Position numbers and translations under genes: made by a program
In this document: positions 41,382 through 53,362 of the stretch, piece after piece
Numbering within the stretch: the first letter of the stretch is position 1
Layout of the letters: the number at the start of each line of letters is the position of its first letter
NCBI RefSeq assembly: GCF_013702265.1
Contig: NZ_CP059348.1
Coordinates: 3,720,001 to 3,784,000, forward strand
DNA from: Providencia rettgeri
GTDB lineage: Bacteria > Pseudomonadota > Gammaproteobacteria > Enterobacterales > Enterobacteriaceae
DNA length: 64,000 bases
Reading direction: 5' to 3'
Notes under the pieces: generated by a model
What the model was told of the DNA's origin: nothing
Seen by the model: the letters and a program-made list of their open reading frames with translations, nothing else
The model's database searches: none

Positions 41382-41424
41382 AAATATCTTTTAGGTTGAG
41401 AACATTAAATAGGTGGAAAATCAA

Positions 41425-41448
41425 AAGGTGGCGATTCCCCGCCACCTT
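41425..41448 (-). terminator. Hairpin between rnr and rlmB
   Basis: AAGGTGGCG / CGCCACCTT with a 6-nt loop and a T run of four on the minus strand. It probably attenuates read-through from rnr to rlmB. Confidence 0.65.
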
Positions 41449-41464
41449 GTATCATGAAACGCGC

Positions 41465-43945
41465 TTATCCCTCTTGTTTTTGGGATTTTTTCGCCACGCG
41501 TTTTGCTTTTAACTTGGCACTGATTTTTTTGGTTTTATCGGATGGCTTTTTGCTTTTCGCTTTACCGTTTCCTTTACCTTCAGGTTTTGCGTCCTTGCTG
41601 TCTTTCTTGCCTTTTTTCTCTGAACGACGAAATGCAGAATCAGGTTCGAAGTTTTTCTCTTTGCTCACATCGCCTTTTCGACGGGCTGAACGTGTCGCAT
41701 TTTTAACTTCTTTCTTCATCTTATCCCGTGTGGTTTTACCCGGGTTTTTCGCTTTTCGTGTCGTTGAAATTAAAGCAAAATCAATGGTGCGCTCATCCAT
41801 ATGTACCGCTTCTACACGGATTTCCACTTCATCGCCAAGACGATAAGTTGTACCGGAAGATTCACCAATTAAGCGCTGTCCAACCGCATCATAACGATAA
41901 TAGTCGTTATCAAGAGTCGAAATATGCACTAAGCCATCAATAAACAGGTCATTTAAGCGAACAAAGAAACCAAAACCTGTCACGCTAGTGATAAGTCCAG
42001 TAAACACTTGGCCCACTTGGTCTTGCATGAAGTCACATTTTAACCAATCTGCGACGTCACGGGTAGCTTCATCTGCACGGCGCTCAGTCAGTGAGCAGTG
42101 CTCGCCCAATTGCAGCATGCTGTCCATATCGGAGTGCCATCCACCCGTTTCCGTCCAGCGCTTATCTCCATGACCATGCTCTTTTGCCAGTAAGTATTTA
42201 ATACCACGATGCAAAGTTAAGTCAGGATAACGACGAATTGGCGAGGTAAAGTGGGCATATGATTTCAGACCTAAACCAAAGTGACCGCGGTTTTCTGGAT
42301 CATAAATTGCTTGCTTCATAGAGCGTAAAATCATGGTCTGTAACAGCTCATGGTCTGGGCGCTCAGCCACTTCGTTCATTACTTGGGCGTAATCTTTTGG
42401 CTCTGGCTTCATGCCACCCGGCAGCGTCAAACCTAACTCGCTGAATACTGAGCGTAAGTTCATAACGCTCTCTTCTTTCGGACGGTCATGCACGCGGTAT
42501 AGGGCAGGCTCTTCGTTTTTCTCAACAAATCGCGCCGCCGCAATATTAGCTAAAATCATGCACTCTTCAATTAATTTGTGTGCATCATTACGTTCTACAG
42601 GCTCAATACGCTCAATACGGCGTTCCGCATTGAAGATAAACTTGGCTTCTTCAGATTCAAACGAGATAGCGCCACGTTCAATACGCGCTGCATCTAACGC
42701 TTTGTATAATTGATGTAAATGCTCGATATGAGGCACTAATGCTTTGTAATGCTCGCGTAGCTCTTCATCCCCTTGCAGCATTTTCCACACTTTGGTGTAA
42801 GTTAAACGCGCGTGGGAGCTCATCACCGCTTCATAGAATTTATATGAAGAGAGTTTTCCGGATGCCGAAACCGTCATTTCACACACCATACACAGACGGT
42901 CTACGCCTGGGTTTAGTGAACATAATCCGTTAGACAGTACTTCCGGTAGCATGGGCACAACTTGGGATGGGAAATAGACCGAGTTACCACGGCTATGGGC
43001 TTCTGTATCCAGTGCAGTTTGTGGGCGAACATAGTAGCTCACATCGGCAATCGCAACCCATAAACGCCAGCCGCCACCTTTTTTCGGTGCACAGTAAACG
43101 GCATCATCGAAGTCACGAGCGTCTTCGCCGTCGATGGTGACGAGAGGAAGATCGCGCAGATCCACACGCCCTTTCTTCGCAGCTTCAGGGACTGTTTCAC
43201 TGTAATCAGCCACTTGCTTTGTCACTTGTGGCGGCCAAGAGTGCGGAATTTCATGAGTACGTAATGCGATTTCGACCGCCATGCCCGTACCCATGGTTTC
43301 ACCGAGTACTTCGACAATATTCCCAACAGCTTGAGAGCGGCGTTGTGGGCGAGTTTCTAATTCAACCACCACCACGTTACCCATACGGGCACCACATTGC
43401 TTGTCTTTAGGAATTAAAATATCGAAACTTAAACGACTATCATCAGGAACGACAAACCCCATTCCCGCTTCAATAAAATAGCGCCCAACAATTTGGTTAT
43501 TGCGCGGCTCTAATACACGTACAACACGCACTTCGGTGCGTCCTTTACGGTCTTGGCCATAAGGTTGAGCCAAAATCACATCACCATGTAAAGCGCGCTT
43601 CATCTCATCTTGAGATAAGTAGTAATCTTCTTTTTTACCTTCGACACGCAAGAAACCATAGCCATCACGGTGGCCAATAACTTTACCTTTTAATAGGTCA
43701 ATACGTTCTGGTAATGCATAACATTTGCGGCGAGTGAAAACTAACTGTCCATCACGTTCCATCGCACGTAAGCGACGACGCAATGCTTCCAATTCATCTT
43801 CCGTAGAGAGGTTGAGTAGCTGTGCAATTTCTTCACGGTTTGCAGGGGCTGTGCGCTTAGATAAGAGATCTAAAATAAACTCTCTACTCGGAATTGGGGA
43901 TTCGTATTTTTCTGCTTCTCTTTCCTGAAAAGGATCGTTTGACAT
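41465..43945 (-). CDS. rnr: Exoribonuclease R
   Basis: RNase R is a processive 3'-5' exonuclease of the RNB family that degrades structured RNA and defective ribosomal RNA. The 826 residues run: N-terminal helix-turn-helix, two cold-shock domains, the RNB domain with catalytic [13 protein letters not shown] (about 272-284), an S1 domain (about 645-725), and a Lys/Arg-rich tail. The start with GGAGG 5 nt upstream ([10 protein letters not shown]) matches E. coli; an earlier in-frame Met lacks a ribosome binding site. It follows nsrR by 41 bp and is probably co-transcribed with it. Confidence 0.97.
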   Translation of the reverse strand: MSNDPFQEREAEKYESPIPSREFILDLLSKRTAPANREEIAQLLNLSTEDELEALRRRLRAMERDGQLVFTRRKCYALPERIDLLKGKVIGHRDGYGFLRVEGKKEDYYLSQDEMKRALHGDVILAQPYGQDRKGRTEVRVVRVLEPRNNQIVGRYFIEAGMGFVVPDDSRLSFDILIPKDKQCGARMGNVVVVELETRPQRRSQAVGNIVEVLGETMGTGMAVEIALRTHEIPHSWPPQVTKQVADYSETVPEAAKKGRVDLRDLPLVTIDGEDARDFDDAVYCAPKKGGGWRLWVAIADVSYYVRPQTALDTEAHSRGNSVYFPSQVVPMLPEVLSNGLCSLNPGVDRLCMVCEMTVSASGKLSSYKFYEAVMSSHARLTYTKVWKMLQGDEELREHYKALVPHIEHLHQLYKALDAARIERGAISFESEEAKFIFNAERRIERIEPVERNDAHKLIEECMILANIAAARFVEKNEEPALYRVHDRPKEESVMNLRSVFSELGLTLPGGMKPEPKDYAQVMNEVAERPDHELLQTMILRSMKQAIYDPENRGHFGLGLKSYAHFTSPIRRYPDLTLHRGIKYLLAKEHGHGDKRWTETGGWHSDMDSMLQLGEHCSLTERRADEATRDVADWLKCDFMQDQVGQVFTGLITSVTGFGFFVRLNDLFIDGLVHISTLDNDYYRYDAVGQRLIGESSGTTYRLGDEVEIRVEAVHMDERTIDFALISTTRKAKNPGKTTRDKMKKEVKNATRSARRKGDVSKEKNFEPDSAFRRSEKKGKKDSKDAKPEGKGNGKAKSKKPSDKTKKISAKLKAKRVAKKSQKQEG

Positions 43946-43986
43946 TGTTACCTCCATTGTCATCAGAGTGATAAATTACTGAGACA

Positions 43987-44409
43987 TTAATCGAGCAGTA
44001 ATTGATACAGCGGACTATTATCTTTGACCATGTCCGCTAGCGTATATTGGTCTAGTTCTTGTAAAAATTGTTGTATCGCCTTTTGTAGCACACCTTTTAG
44101 GCGGCAGGCTGGCGTAATATGGCAAAATTCGCCACTACAATTGACTAGAGTGAGTGGTTCTAATGCGCGAACGACATCACCGATCAGGATTGATTCCGCC
44201 GGTTGACCCAGTGCGATCCCGCCATTTTTACCACGAGTGGCTTTTACATAGCCAAGGTGACTTAGCTGATTGATAATTTTAACCATGTGATTACGAGAAA
44301 CACCATACACCTCAGTAACTTGTGTAATGCTCGTCATCTGCCCTTTTTCTAGGGCGGCTAAGTAGATTAGGGCTCGTAACCCATAGTCAGTAAAACTTGT
44401 CAGCTGCAC
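43987..44409 (-). CDS. nsrR: Nitric-oxide-sensing repressor NsrR
   Basis: NsrR is an Rrf2-family iron-sulfur repressor that loses DNA binding when its cluster reacts with NO. The 140 residues contain the winged helix ([16 protein letters not shown]) and cluster cysteines Cys91, Cys96 and Cys102, at E. coli positions. GTG (MQLTSF) with GAGG 5 nt upstream was chosen over a GTG two codons earlier that overlaps the ribosome binding site. It heads nsrR-rnr(-rlmB), as in E. coli. Confidence 0.96.
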   Translation of the reverse strand: MQLTSFTDYGLRALIYLAALEKGQMTSITQVTEVYGVSRNHMVKIINQLSHLGYVKATRGKNGGIALGQPAESILIGDVVRALEPLTLVNCSGEFCHITPACRLKGVLQKAIQQFLQELDQYTLADMVKDNSPLYQLLLD

Positions 44410-44436
44410 AATCACCTCAAAAATTTTTTGGCGCTA

Positions 44437-44457
44437 CAAATATGTCATGAAATACTT
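44437..44457. promoter_or_regulatory. Possible NsrR-like dyad upstream of nsrR
   Basis: On the minus strand, AAGTATTTC-AT-GACATATTT is an imperfect inverted repeat (7 of 9 positions symmetric). It vaguely resembles the AAGATGYATTT-type NsrR half-sites and lies about 30-50 bp before nsrR. The match is weak. Confidence 0.25.
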
Positions 44458-44666
44458 ATCTGCCATTTTCGTTATATTTGTTTTCTGGCTACCATCTAAA
44501 GTACATTTTGAACGATTTTCTACAGTATATCGCCTTAGTTTTAGTCTAGCCCATCCTTGCACGTAAAGATGCTTGTAATGGCACATAATGTTCAACTTGA
44601 TGGATATTATCTGAAAATTTTAGCGTTTTATCAAAAAGGAATTCATCGGAAGGAAAATGGGAGAGA

Positions 44667-44694
44667 TAAAAAAACAGCGCTCAGTGAGCGCTGT
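44667..44694 (-). terminator. Terminator after purA
   Basis: On the minus strand ACAGCGCTCA-C-TGAGCGCTGT is followed by eight T. It isolates purA from the nsrR promoter. The rest of the gap to nsrR holds no gene. Confidence 0.93.
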
Positions 44695-44702
44695 TCTGTC
44701 TA

Positions 44703-46037
<1,335 letters not shown>

Positions 46038-46208
46038 CTACCATCAAAAATGAACTGTTCCAGTGATATTTTGGCATTACAAAAATTTTTTTCTAGAAAG
46101 CAAGTAAAATGGTAGTTTTATTTCTGTCGTAGACTCAAAGTGAATTTTCTCAACCTGAGCAGCTCAAATTTTCCCTGAAAAATCCATCACTTAAAACGAC
46201 AGGCGAAA

Positions 46209-46232
46209 AAAAGCCCACCGAAGCGGGCTTTT
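46209..46232 (-). terminator. Terminator after hflC
   Basis: AAAAGCCC-ACCGAAGC-GGGCTTTT, with a run of seven T on the minus strand. It lies in the hflC-purA gap, which contains no yjeT. Confidence 0.9.
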
Positions 46233-46289
46233 CTTTATTAGATTAACAGTAATTTAAGCTCGTTGCACGTAACTTAAGCTGTTTATCAT

Positions 46290-47291
46290 TTAATCCGTTG
46301 AACGCAGCTGAGTTGGTGCCTTCATAAAGCGGAAGAAATCTGTATCTGGGCTAAGCACCATTACGTCATCACCACTTTTGAAGCTTTGCTCATAAGCACG
46401 CAGGCTACGAATAAAGGCATAGAACTCTGGGTCTTGGTTGAATGCATCAGCAAACAGTTTCGTTGCCATTGCATCACCTTCACCTCGCAGGGTCAGTGCT
46501 GTACGCTCTGATTCTGCCAGTGTTTCTGTTACCGTCTTATCCGCTACCGCACGAATCTTGGTTGCTTCTTCTTGACCTTGTGAACGGTGCTGACGCGCTA
46601 CCGCTTCACGCTCTGCACGCATACGTGCATAGATGGCTTCAGAAACTTCGTTTGGTAATTCAATACGTTTGATACGCACGTCGACAACTTCGATACCTAA
46701 CGCCGCCATACTGTTTGCATTTACAACCAGTGGCTTCAGGTTGGTTTCTTTTTCAACGCGAGCCGCCGCATCTGCAATTGCAGCATCAGCGTCTTTAGTT
46801 GCTTCGTCGGTTGCGGTACCTTTGTTCAGTGCATCACGAACATCAACAGTTAAGCGACCACGAGAGTCAGTGATGATGTCTTTAACACTTAAACGACCAA
46901 ACTCAGAACGTAAACGGTCACTGAACTTACGTTTTAACAGGGTTTCCGCTTGGAATGGGTTACCGCCGCCAGTCGCTACATAGTAACGGCTGAAGTCAGT
47001 GACACGCCATTTCAGGTATGAATCCACCATTAAGTCTTTGTTTTCGCTAGTCAGGTAACGGTCAGCTTGAATTTCTAACGTCTGAATACGTGCATCTAGC
47101 ATTTTCACAGTTTCAATAAATGGAACTTTGAAATGTAGACCTGGTTCATAAACGATAGGTTTATTCTCAGAATCACGTAAAACCTTACCAAAGCGTAATA
47201 CAATACCGCGCTCAGTTTGAGGAACAATAAAGATTGATGCGTAGGCAACAGCTAAAACAGCAATCACTACAAAAATAAATGACTTACGCAT
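46290..47291 (-). CDS. hflC: FtsH regulator HflC (SPFH family)
   Basis: HflC pairs with HflK to form large periplasmic cages around FtsH hexamers and tune their proteolysis. The 333 residues have one N-terminal signal anchor (about 5-22), an SPFH/stomatin domain (VLRFGKVLRD, LEIQADRYLTSENKDLMVD) and a long charged coiled coil (about 210-270). It starts 2 bp after the hflK stop, so it is tightly coupled. FtsH itself is encoded in this window at 1.7-3.7 kb. Confidence 0.97.
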   Translation of the reverse strand: MRKSFIFVVIAVLAVAYASIFIVPQTERGIVLRFGKVLRDSENKPIVYEPGLHFKVPFIETVKMLDARIQTLEIQADRYLTSENKDLMVDSYLKWRVTDFSRYYVATGGGNPFQAETLLKRKFSDRLRSEFGRLSVKDIITDSRGRLTVDVRDALNKGTATDEATKDADAAIADAAARVEKETNLKPLVVNANSMAALGIEVVDVRIKRIELPNEVSEAIYARMRAEREAVARQHRSQGQEEATKIRAVADKTVTETLAESERTALTLRGEGDAMATKLFADAFNQDPEFYAFIRSLRAYEQSFKSGDDVMVLSPDTDFFRFMKAPTQLRSTD

Positions 47292-47293
47292 GA

Positions 47294-48502
47294 TTATTGT
47301 CTCCCTACTCTAACTGCATCACCACGCACAGGATTGTTTGGCTGTGCAGGTGCTGAACTCGTAGAAGATGAATTGTTCGTTGAGTTCGTCATTCTTGCTG
47401 ACTGATTCACTTTTGGTGCCGCAGTCGTATTGCCCGTCGCACCACGCATGATTTGATCCAACGGCAGTACTAACATGCTGTTGCTCTTATCATTAGCAAT
47501 CACTTTACGTGTATTTGCTAATACGCGCTCCATCGTTTCGATGTATAAACGTTCGCGAGTAATTTCTGGTGCAGCACGATATTCAGGTAGCATTTTCGCA
47601 AAGCTTGCGACCTCACCCTCTGCTTTGAAGACGACGCTCGCCTTGTAAGCTTCAGCTTCTTCGATCATACGTTGTGCGTTACCTTTCGCGAGAGGCAGAA
47701 CTTCGTTTCGGTAAGCGTGCGCTTCACGAATCGTTTTTTGTTCTTCTTCCCTTGCGGAAATTACATCATCAAACGCTGCTTTAACATCTTCAGGCGGACG
47801 AGCCGCTTGGAAGTTGACGTCCAGCAGGGTGATACCCATTTTGTATGGTGCAATCGTTGCTTCTAGCTCTTTTTGCGTAACATCACGGATAAAGGCGCGA
47901 TTCGTAGTCAACACTTGCTCCATGGCAGATTGACCAATAACGCCACGCACCGCACTATCCAGCGCTTGACGCAGACTATTATCAGGATTAGTCACGCTAA
48001 ACAGGTATTGAGCAGGATCGGTAACACGGTACTGAACGTTCATTTCAACGCGGATAACGTTTTCATCTGATGTCAACATCATACCGTTAGTCGCTTGTTC
48101 GCGAACAGTTTCAACGTTCACAGGAACAACTTGATCAATAAACGTTGGTTTCCAGTTCAGACCAGGTCCAACAACACCACTATATTCACCAAAACGTAAG
48201 ACTACGCCACGGTCACTTTCTTTAATGGTATAGAAGCCTGAGCCCGCCCAAACTACGACAACCGCAGCAAGTGCTAACATACCTAAACGGCCACTCAGTT
48301 GTGATGGCTGTTTATTATTGCCTTCACTACCGCCTTTATTACCGCCGCCGCCAAGCTTGCTGCCTATTTTACGAAAGAGATCGTCGAGATCATAAGCCCC
48401 AGGTTTCCGACCATCTTTGTTCCCGCCAGAGTTGCTGCCTTTATTGCCGCTTCCCCACGGATCGCGGTCTTGTCCGTCATTACCGGGCTGATTCCACGCC
48501 AT
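47294..48502 (-). CDS. hflK: FtsH regulator HflK (SPFH family)
   Basis: The 402 residues have an N-terminal Gly/Asn/Asp-rich cytoplasmic region (1-75), a single membrane segment (about 72-90), an SPFH domain and coiled coil, and a C-terminal Ser/Thr/Asn-rich tail. VLRFGEYSGVVGPGLNWKPT and TSDENVIRVEMNVQYRVTDP are typical of HflK. It forms the alternating HflK-HflC ring that encloses FtsH. It is 173 bp downstream of hflX; two palindromes lie in that gap. Confidence 0.97.
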   Translation of the reverse strand: MAWNQPGNDGQDRDPWGSGNKGSNSGGNKDGRKPGAYDLDDLFRKIGSKLGGGGNKGGSEGNNKQPSQLSGRLGMLALAAVVVVWAGSGFYTIKESDRGVVLRFGEYSGVVGPGLNWKPTFIDQVVPVNVETVREQATNGMMLTSDENVIRVEMNVQYRVTDPAQYLFSVTNPDNSLRQALDSAVRGVIGQSAMEQVLTTNRAFIRDVTQKELEATIAPYKMGITLLDVNFQAARPPEDVKAAFDDVISAREEEQKTIREAHAYRNEVLPLAKGNAQRMIEEAEAYKASVVFKAEGEVASFAKMLPEYRAAPEITRERLYIETMERVLANTRKVIANDKSNSMLVLPLDQIMRGATGNTTAAPKVNQSARMTNSTNNSSSTSSAPAQPNNPVRGDAVRVGRQ

Positions 48503-48566
48503 GTTTTAGCTCCATTCTTTATGATTGATTTTTAGGGCTAAGAGCGATATTTCTCATCATTCATTT

Positions 48567-48589
48567 CACCCATGGGTGTCTTGAATCAA
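48567..48589. other. Two adjacent palindromes between hflX and hflK
   Basis: CACCCATGGGTG (48567-48578) is a perfect 12-bp palindrome and CTTGAATCAAG (48580-48590) a second, one base apart. There is no T run. They may be part of a leader structure or operator for hflKC. Confidence 0.4.
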
Positions 48590-48675
48590 GTCGAGGATAT
48601 TGGGCTCTTAATATCAATTCCATTGCCTAACTGTGTTGCGGTTAACTCAGCCAACTGACTGTTTTAACATCATTT

Positions 48676-49956
48676 TTAAACAACATAGTTAGGTAATTGT
48701 TGCTCCTGCTTGCATAAACGTCGCCAATCCACCATTGGCATACGCACCTCAAGTCCAATGGTGCCGTCTTCTTCTTGCCATTCACGTTCGATGGATTGAA
48801 GTTGATAAAAACGACTCCGTAAGCGACCTTCATTCGGTGGTAAACGCAATTCAAAATGTGCGATCTCACCTGAAAGGCGTTCCGTTAATGCTTGAAGCAA
48901 CAAAGGGATACCTTCACCTGTTTGCGCTGAAACCCAGACACGAACTGGCTTGTTATCCTCATCTCTGTCAATACGCGGGACAAAATCGTCGAGCATATCA
49001 ACTTTGTTCATCACTAAAAGTGTTGGGATTTCATTTGCTTCGATTTCTTCCAGCACACTGTCAACCGCTTGGATATTTTCATCCAGTCGGACATCAACTG
49101 CATCAATCACATGGAGCAGTAAAGTGGCTTCACGCGTTTCTTGCAGAGTTGCTTTAAATGCAGCAACCAGATCATGTGGAAGGTGGCGAATAAAACCCAC
49201 GGTGTCCGCTAAAACGACAGTGCCTACATCATCAACATCGATACGACGTAAAGTAGGATCTAACGTAGCAAACAGTTGGTCTGCTGCGTAAACATCTGCC
49301 GACGTCATCCGATTAAATAAACTGGATTTTCCGGCGTTGGTGTAGCCCACCAAGGAAACAGTTGGAATATCTGCTTTACTTCTTGATTGACGACCTTGCT
49401 CACGCTGTTTTTCGACTCGTCCAAGACGAGATAAAATCTGTTTGATTTTATCTCTGAGTAATCGACGGTCAGTTTCAAGCTGTGTCTCGCCGGGACCACG
49501 TAAACCAATCCCGCCTTTTTGGCGCTCAAGGTGCGTCCATCCTCTCACTAAGCGAGTGGATAAATGCCGTAATTGAGCTAATTCAACTTGAAGTTTACCT
49601 TCATGCGTACGCGCACGTTGTGCAAATATATCTAAAATTACCCCTGTACGATCAACGACCTTACATTGGCAAACCCGTTCGAGATTACGTTCTTGAGCAG
49701 GGCTAAGTGTGTGGTTAAATAGCACCACATCCGCACCACTAGCTTCGACGGCTTCAGCGATTTCTTCAGCTTTCCCTTCCCCAACGAAAAATTTTGGGTG
49801 GGGCGCCTTGCGGCTGCCAGTCACTATTTGTACAGGTTTAACGCCAGCAGACGTCACTAGGGACTCAAATTCTGCTAAATTATCAACGTCTTTTTCTTGA
49901 TCAAAAAAGACATGGACCAGTACAGCTAGTTCACCGCCTTCATACCTATCAAACAA
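48676..49956 (-). CDS. hflX: Ribosome-splitting GTPase HflX
   Basis: HflX is an Obg-HflX family GTPase that rescues stalled ribosomes, especially after heat shock. With a TTG start (FDRYEGGELAVLVH, AAGAGGT 6 nt upstream) it has 426 residues, the E. coli length; a longer TTG start 11 codons upstream has no ribosome binding site. The N-terminal nucleotide-binding domain is followed by the G domain: G1 GYTNAGKSS, G3 DTVGF, G4 NKVD. It lies downstream of hfq, as in E. coli. Confidence 0.95.
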   Translation of the reverse strand: MFDRYEGGELAVLVHVFFDQEKDVDNLAEFESLVTSAGVKPVQIVTGSRKAPHPKFFVGEGKAEEIAEAVEASGADVVLFNHTLSPAQERNLERVCQCKVVDRTGVILDIFAQRARTHEGKLQVELAQLRHLSTRLVRGWTHLERQKGGIGLRGPGETQLETDRRLLRDKIKQILSRLGRVEKQREQGRQSRSKADIPTVSLVGYTNAGKSSLFNRMTSADVYAADQLFATLDPTLRRIDVDDVGTVVLADTVGFIRHLPHDLVAAFKATLQETREATLLLHVIDAVDVRLDENIQAVDSVLEEIEANEIPTLLVMNKVDMLDDFVPRIDRDEDNKPVRVWVSAQTGEGIPLLLQALTERLSGEIAHFELRLPPNEGRLRSRFYQLQSIEREWQEEDGTIGLEVRMPMVDWRRLCKQEQQLPNYVV

Positions 49957-50047
49957 GGTGTAACCTCTTAGGCTAAACAATAATTGCAAAGGAAAGACAC
50001 AGGTATAGTCTCCCTACCCATGCTTTCCTTGTTTTTAGCGTACAGTC

Positions 50048-50344
50048 TTACTCAGCTGATTCGCCATCTTGCCCAGCAGAAGCACCACCGTGGTAGTTGC
50101 CATTGCCAGCGCCAGCAGTACCAGTACCGCTATGATGAGAAACAGGGCGTGCTGGAACCACAGTAGAGATAGCGTGTTTATAAACCATCTGGCTAACTGT
50201 GTTTTTCAGCAAAATAACAAATTGGTCAAAAGATTCGATTTGACCCTGCAATTTAATACCATTAACTAAATAAATAGAGACCGGAACCCTTTCACGACGT
50301 AATGCGTTCAGGAACGGATCTTGCAAAGATTGCCCCTTAGCCAT
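50048..50344 (-). CDS. hfq: RNA chaperone Hfq
   Basis: Hfq is the hexameric Sm-like chaperone that pairs small RNAs with target mRNAs. The 98 residues show the Sm1 motif ([20 protein letters not shown]) and Sm2 motif YKHAIS (55-60). The C-terminal tail is Gly/Ala/Ser/Asn-rich and slightly shorter than that of E. coli (102). It lies between miaA and hflX in the amiB-mutL-miaA-hfq-hflX superoperon. Confidence 0.98.
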   Translation of the reverse strand: MAKGQSLQDPFLNALRRERVPVSIYLVNGIKLQGQIESFDQFVILLKNTVSQMVYKHAISTVVPARPVSHHSGTGTAGAGNGNYHGGASAGQDGESAE

Positions 50345-50451
50345 TCTATGTTTTCCTTATTTTGTTGTTTTTTAAATGAGAATCTTACGATTCCTAAAAA
50401 TTACTACTCAAAAATTACGCTTAACGCTTTAATTGTACACAAAGAATAGCC

Positions 50452-51393
50452 CTATGCACTAATAACCTGTATAACGGTGTCAAGCGCTTGCTGAGGTTGT
50501 TCACTATCTAACCGATGAACATTGTCCCAGCTTCTCAACCAAGTGATCTGCCGTTTAGCCAATTGGCGCGTCGCGCAAATCCCTCGATAAACCATTTCAT
50601 CATAATCTATTTCACCATCGAGATAAGACCACATTTGCCGATAACCTACGCAACGAATGGAAGGTAAATCAACATGGAGATCGCCTCGTTGGTATAGCGC
50701 TTTCACTTCGTCTTCAAACCCTGCTTCTAGCATTAAACGAAAACGTCGTTCGATACGCTCATGTAAAATTTTACGATCTTGTGGCTCAATAGCAAACTGA
50801 AACACATTATAAGGCAATTCTGTGCCTGCTGTTTGAGTCATTTCAGTCAAAGTTTGTCCCGAAATGAGATATACCTCTAAAGCTCGGGATAATCTTTGTG
50901 GATCATTAGGATGAATACGTGCCGCAGAGACGGGATCGACCTCAGCTAAACGACGATGTACCTCAGCCCAACCTTGTTCTTGTGCTATGTTCTCAATTGC
51001 CTCACGCACTTCTGGAGAGGCCGATGGCAGCGGTGACAACCCTTCTAATAAGGCTTTAAAATAAAGCATGGTACCGCCAACCAGTAATGGAATCTTACCT
51101 TGAGACGAAATTTCATCCATTACATTTAATGCGTCACGACGAAAATCGGCCGCAGAATAAGGCTGAGATGGATCGAGGATATCTATCAAACGATGCGGAG
51201 CTTGGCTCAGCTCTTCTTGATTAGGCTTCGCGGTACCAATATCCATTCCTCGATAAATCAATGCCGAATCGACACTAATGATCTCCACAGGCAAATGCTT
51301 GCGTAATTCGATGGCCAATGCCGTTTTGCCCGAAGCCGTTGGCCCCATTAAGAAGATGGCATTTGGTTTTTGTTGAGTTACTAAATCACTCAT
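50452..51393 (-). CDS. miaA: tRNA dimethylallyltransferase
   Basis: MiaA adds a dimethylallyl group to A37 of tRNAs reading UNN codons. The 313 residues begin with the P-loop GPTASGKT (17-24), followed by the family motifs [18 protein letters not shown] and DILDP. The later [10 protein letters not shown] segment contacts the tRNA. The start overlaps the end of mutL by 8 bp, so translation is coupled. The same arrangement occurs in E. coli. Confidence 0.97.
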   Translation of the reverse strand: MSDLVTQQKPNAIFLMGPTASGKTALAIELRKHLPVEIISVDSALIYRGMDIGTAKPNQEELSQAPHRLIDILDPSQPYSAADFRRDALNVMDEISSQGKIPLLVGGTMLYFKALLEGLSPLPSASPEVREAIENIAQEQGWAEVHRRLAEVDPVSAARIHPNDPQRLSRALEVYLISGQTLTEMTQTAGTELPYNVFQFAIEPQDRKILHERIERRFRLMLEAGFEDEVKALYQRGDLHVDLPSIRCVGYRQMWSYLDGEIDYDEMVYRGICATRQLAKRQITWLRSWDNVHRLDSEQPQQALDTVIQVISA

Positions 51394-53350
51394 TTGTCAG
51401 TGTAGCTACCACGGGTTGTAAATTAATTAATTGTAATAATGTTGGCGGTGGATTTGCCACCCACTGCGGACAGATCCGCTCAACATCAGCCAGTAATTGA
51501 ACTGCCTGCGCCAAACTCCAACTTTCTTCGTTTTTTGCCTGAGAAATCGCATTTGCTAGCCATTGCGCGATATTTTCATTCGAGACACTCTCTTTTGCTG
51601 ACAAAAACACGATTAAATCAGAAAAAAGCTGCGATAAATTTTGCGTTCTTAGCGGTAACGATACCGTATGAATTGTTACTTTTCCATGAAATATCGAGGC
51701 ATCGATACCAAATAGTGTCAATTGTTCCTTATAACGTTGCAAAACCTCTATTTCGTCACTTTTTAGTGACAATTTTAAGGGAATTAACAACGGTTGAGGT
51801 TTTAATCCACCATTTTCTGGCGTTAATTGAGCCAGCTTGAGTAAGTAATTCGCTTCATTCAAGGATAACAGGATTATCCCTAATGAAGACTCAATTAATG
51901 CAAAGTTTTTTGCGTAAATTGTCAATACTTTACCGAATTGGTAGTTATCCGCACTTTTCGCTACAGATTGGCTATCTACAGGATTGACACTCAACGGCTT
52001 TCTTTCTGGGAATAACGGTTTTTTATCTTCAGGCGCAACGGGAATCGACATCAAACGTTGATACAGCTCTCCCGCTTTGCGCTCATAGCTTGGCTCTGAG
52101 CGGTTATAGTTTGATATTGGACTAGACTTGCCTGCGTGGTCTGAAGTAAAAGTGTTGTTTTTACCTGCTACTGACGCATTTCGTGGCTCACCATACGAAA
52201 GAGGAGGCTCTTGAGCATGACTCCGTTGAGTGCCTTGTGGTTTCCCTGTTTCCTGTACAGTAGGAGAAGCAAAGTAGTTATCCCCTGCGGATGCCCGATT
52301 TTCAACTTCGTTGGATACCGGTTCTATTCCCGGAAGTTCACTTTCAGTTAGCGCATTAAGCAATACAGTGCGTACCGCTTGATAGATAAAATCATGCACT
52401 AATCTGGCTTGATGAAAACGCACTTCATGTTTGGCGGGATGGACGTTCACATCCACTTGCTTAGGGTCAATGGTCAAATACAGCACATAAGCGGGTTGTT
52501 GATTCTCATCCAGATGGCCTTCATACGCTTGGCGGATCGCATGGTTGATCAGCTTATCGCGCATCATACGACCATTCACGTAGCAATACTGAATATCACT
52601 GACTCCGCTCGACGTCGTTGATGGTGCAACCACCCAGCCTTTGATCCCTAAATCACTGTGCTCCCATGAAAGCGCTAACGCGCCTTGCATAAAACCCGTT
52701 CCACAAATTGTACCTAAACGGCGCTCTTGCTGATTGGCATCCTGCGCTGCACGATACTGCTTAACTAATTTGCCATTGTGCGACAAATTAATCGCCACAT
52801 CAGGGCGAGAAAGCGCAATTCGGCGCACGATTTCATCAATATGCCCAAACTCGGTTTTTTCTGTACGCATAAATTTGCGACGAGCGGGCGTATTGTAAAA
52901 GAGATCCAGCACTTCGACCGTTGTGCCATTGGGGTGTGCTGCAGGTTTTACCGTCACCTGCATGTCACGACCTTCTGCATAGGATTGCCATGCTTCAGTT
53001 TGCTCAGCGGGTTTGGAGGTTAATGTCAGGCGGGAAACAGAGCTAATACTGGCAAGGGCTTCACCGCGGAAACCCATGCTCATAATCGCTTCAAGGTCAT
53101 CTAATGTGGCAATTTTACTGGTGGCATGGCGCGCTAGAGCGAGGATCAACTCATCTTTGTTGATCCCACAGCCATTATCCCGAATACGGATCAGCTTTTC
53201 TCCCCCTCGCTCAATCTCGATATCGATGCGAGTTGCCCCTGAGTCAAGGCTATTTTCGACTAACTCTTTAACCACGGAGGCGGGTCTTTCGACCACTTCA
53301 CCCGCCGCTATTTGGTTCGCTAATTGAGGAGAAAGGATCTGGATTGCCAT
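51386..53350 (-). CDS. mutL: DNA mismatch repair protein MutL
   Basis: MutL is a GHKL ATPase that links MutS mismatch recognition to MutH incision. The 654 residues have an N-terminal ATPase domain with catalytic Glu29 ([13 protein letters not shown]), the DNGCGI lid motif, and [11 protein letters not shown] variable linker rich in Asn and Ser (about 345-450) follows, and then the C-terminal dimer domain. No DQHA(X)2E(X)4E endonuclease motif is visible, as expected for a MutH-using species. It lies 12 bp after amiB and overlaps miaA. Confidence 0.96.
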   Translation of the reverse strand: MAIQILSPQLANQIAAGEVVERPASVVKELVENSLDSGATRIDIEIERGGEKLIRIRDNGCGINKDELILALARHATSKIATLDDLEAIMSMGFRGEALASISSVSRLTLTSKPAEQTEAWQSYAEGRDMQVTVKPAAHPNGTTVEVLDLFYNTPARRKFMRTEKTEFGHIDEIVRRIALSRPDVAINLSHNGKLVKQYRAAQDANQQERRLGTICGTGFMQGALALSWEHSDLGIKGWVVAPSTTSSGVSDIQYCYVNGRMMRDKLINHAIRQAYEGHLDENQQPAYVLYLTIDPKQVDVNVHPAKHEVRFHQARLVHDFIYQAVRTVLLNALTESELPGIEPVSNEVENRASAGDNYFASPTVQETGKPQGTQRSHAQEPPLSYGEPRNASVAGKNNTFTSDHAGKSSPISNYNRSEPSYERKAGELYQRLMSIPVAPEDKKPLFPERKPLSVNPVDSQSVAKSADNYQFGKVLTIYAKNFALIESSLGIILLSLNEANYLLKLAQLTPENGGLKPQPLLIPLKLSLKSDEIEVLQRYKEQLTLFGIDASIFHGKVTIHTVSLPLRTQNLSQLFSDLIVFLSAKESVSNENIAQWLANAISQAKNEESWSLAQAVQLLADVERICPQWVANPPPTLLQLINLQPVVATLTNE

Positions 53351-53362
53351 AACCTAATTCAC

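Noticed and set aside
49957-49989. An 11-codon N-terminal extension of HflX
   Set aside because: It has no ribosome binding site, whereas the inner TTG has AAGAGGT and restores the family length.
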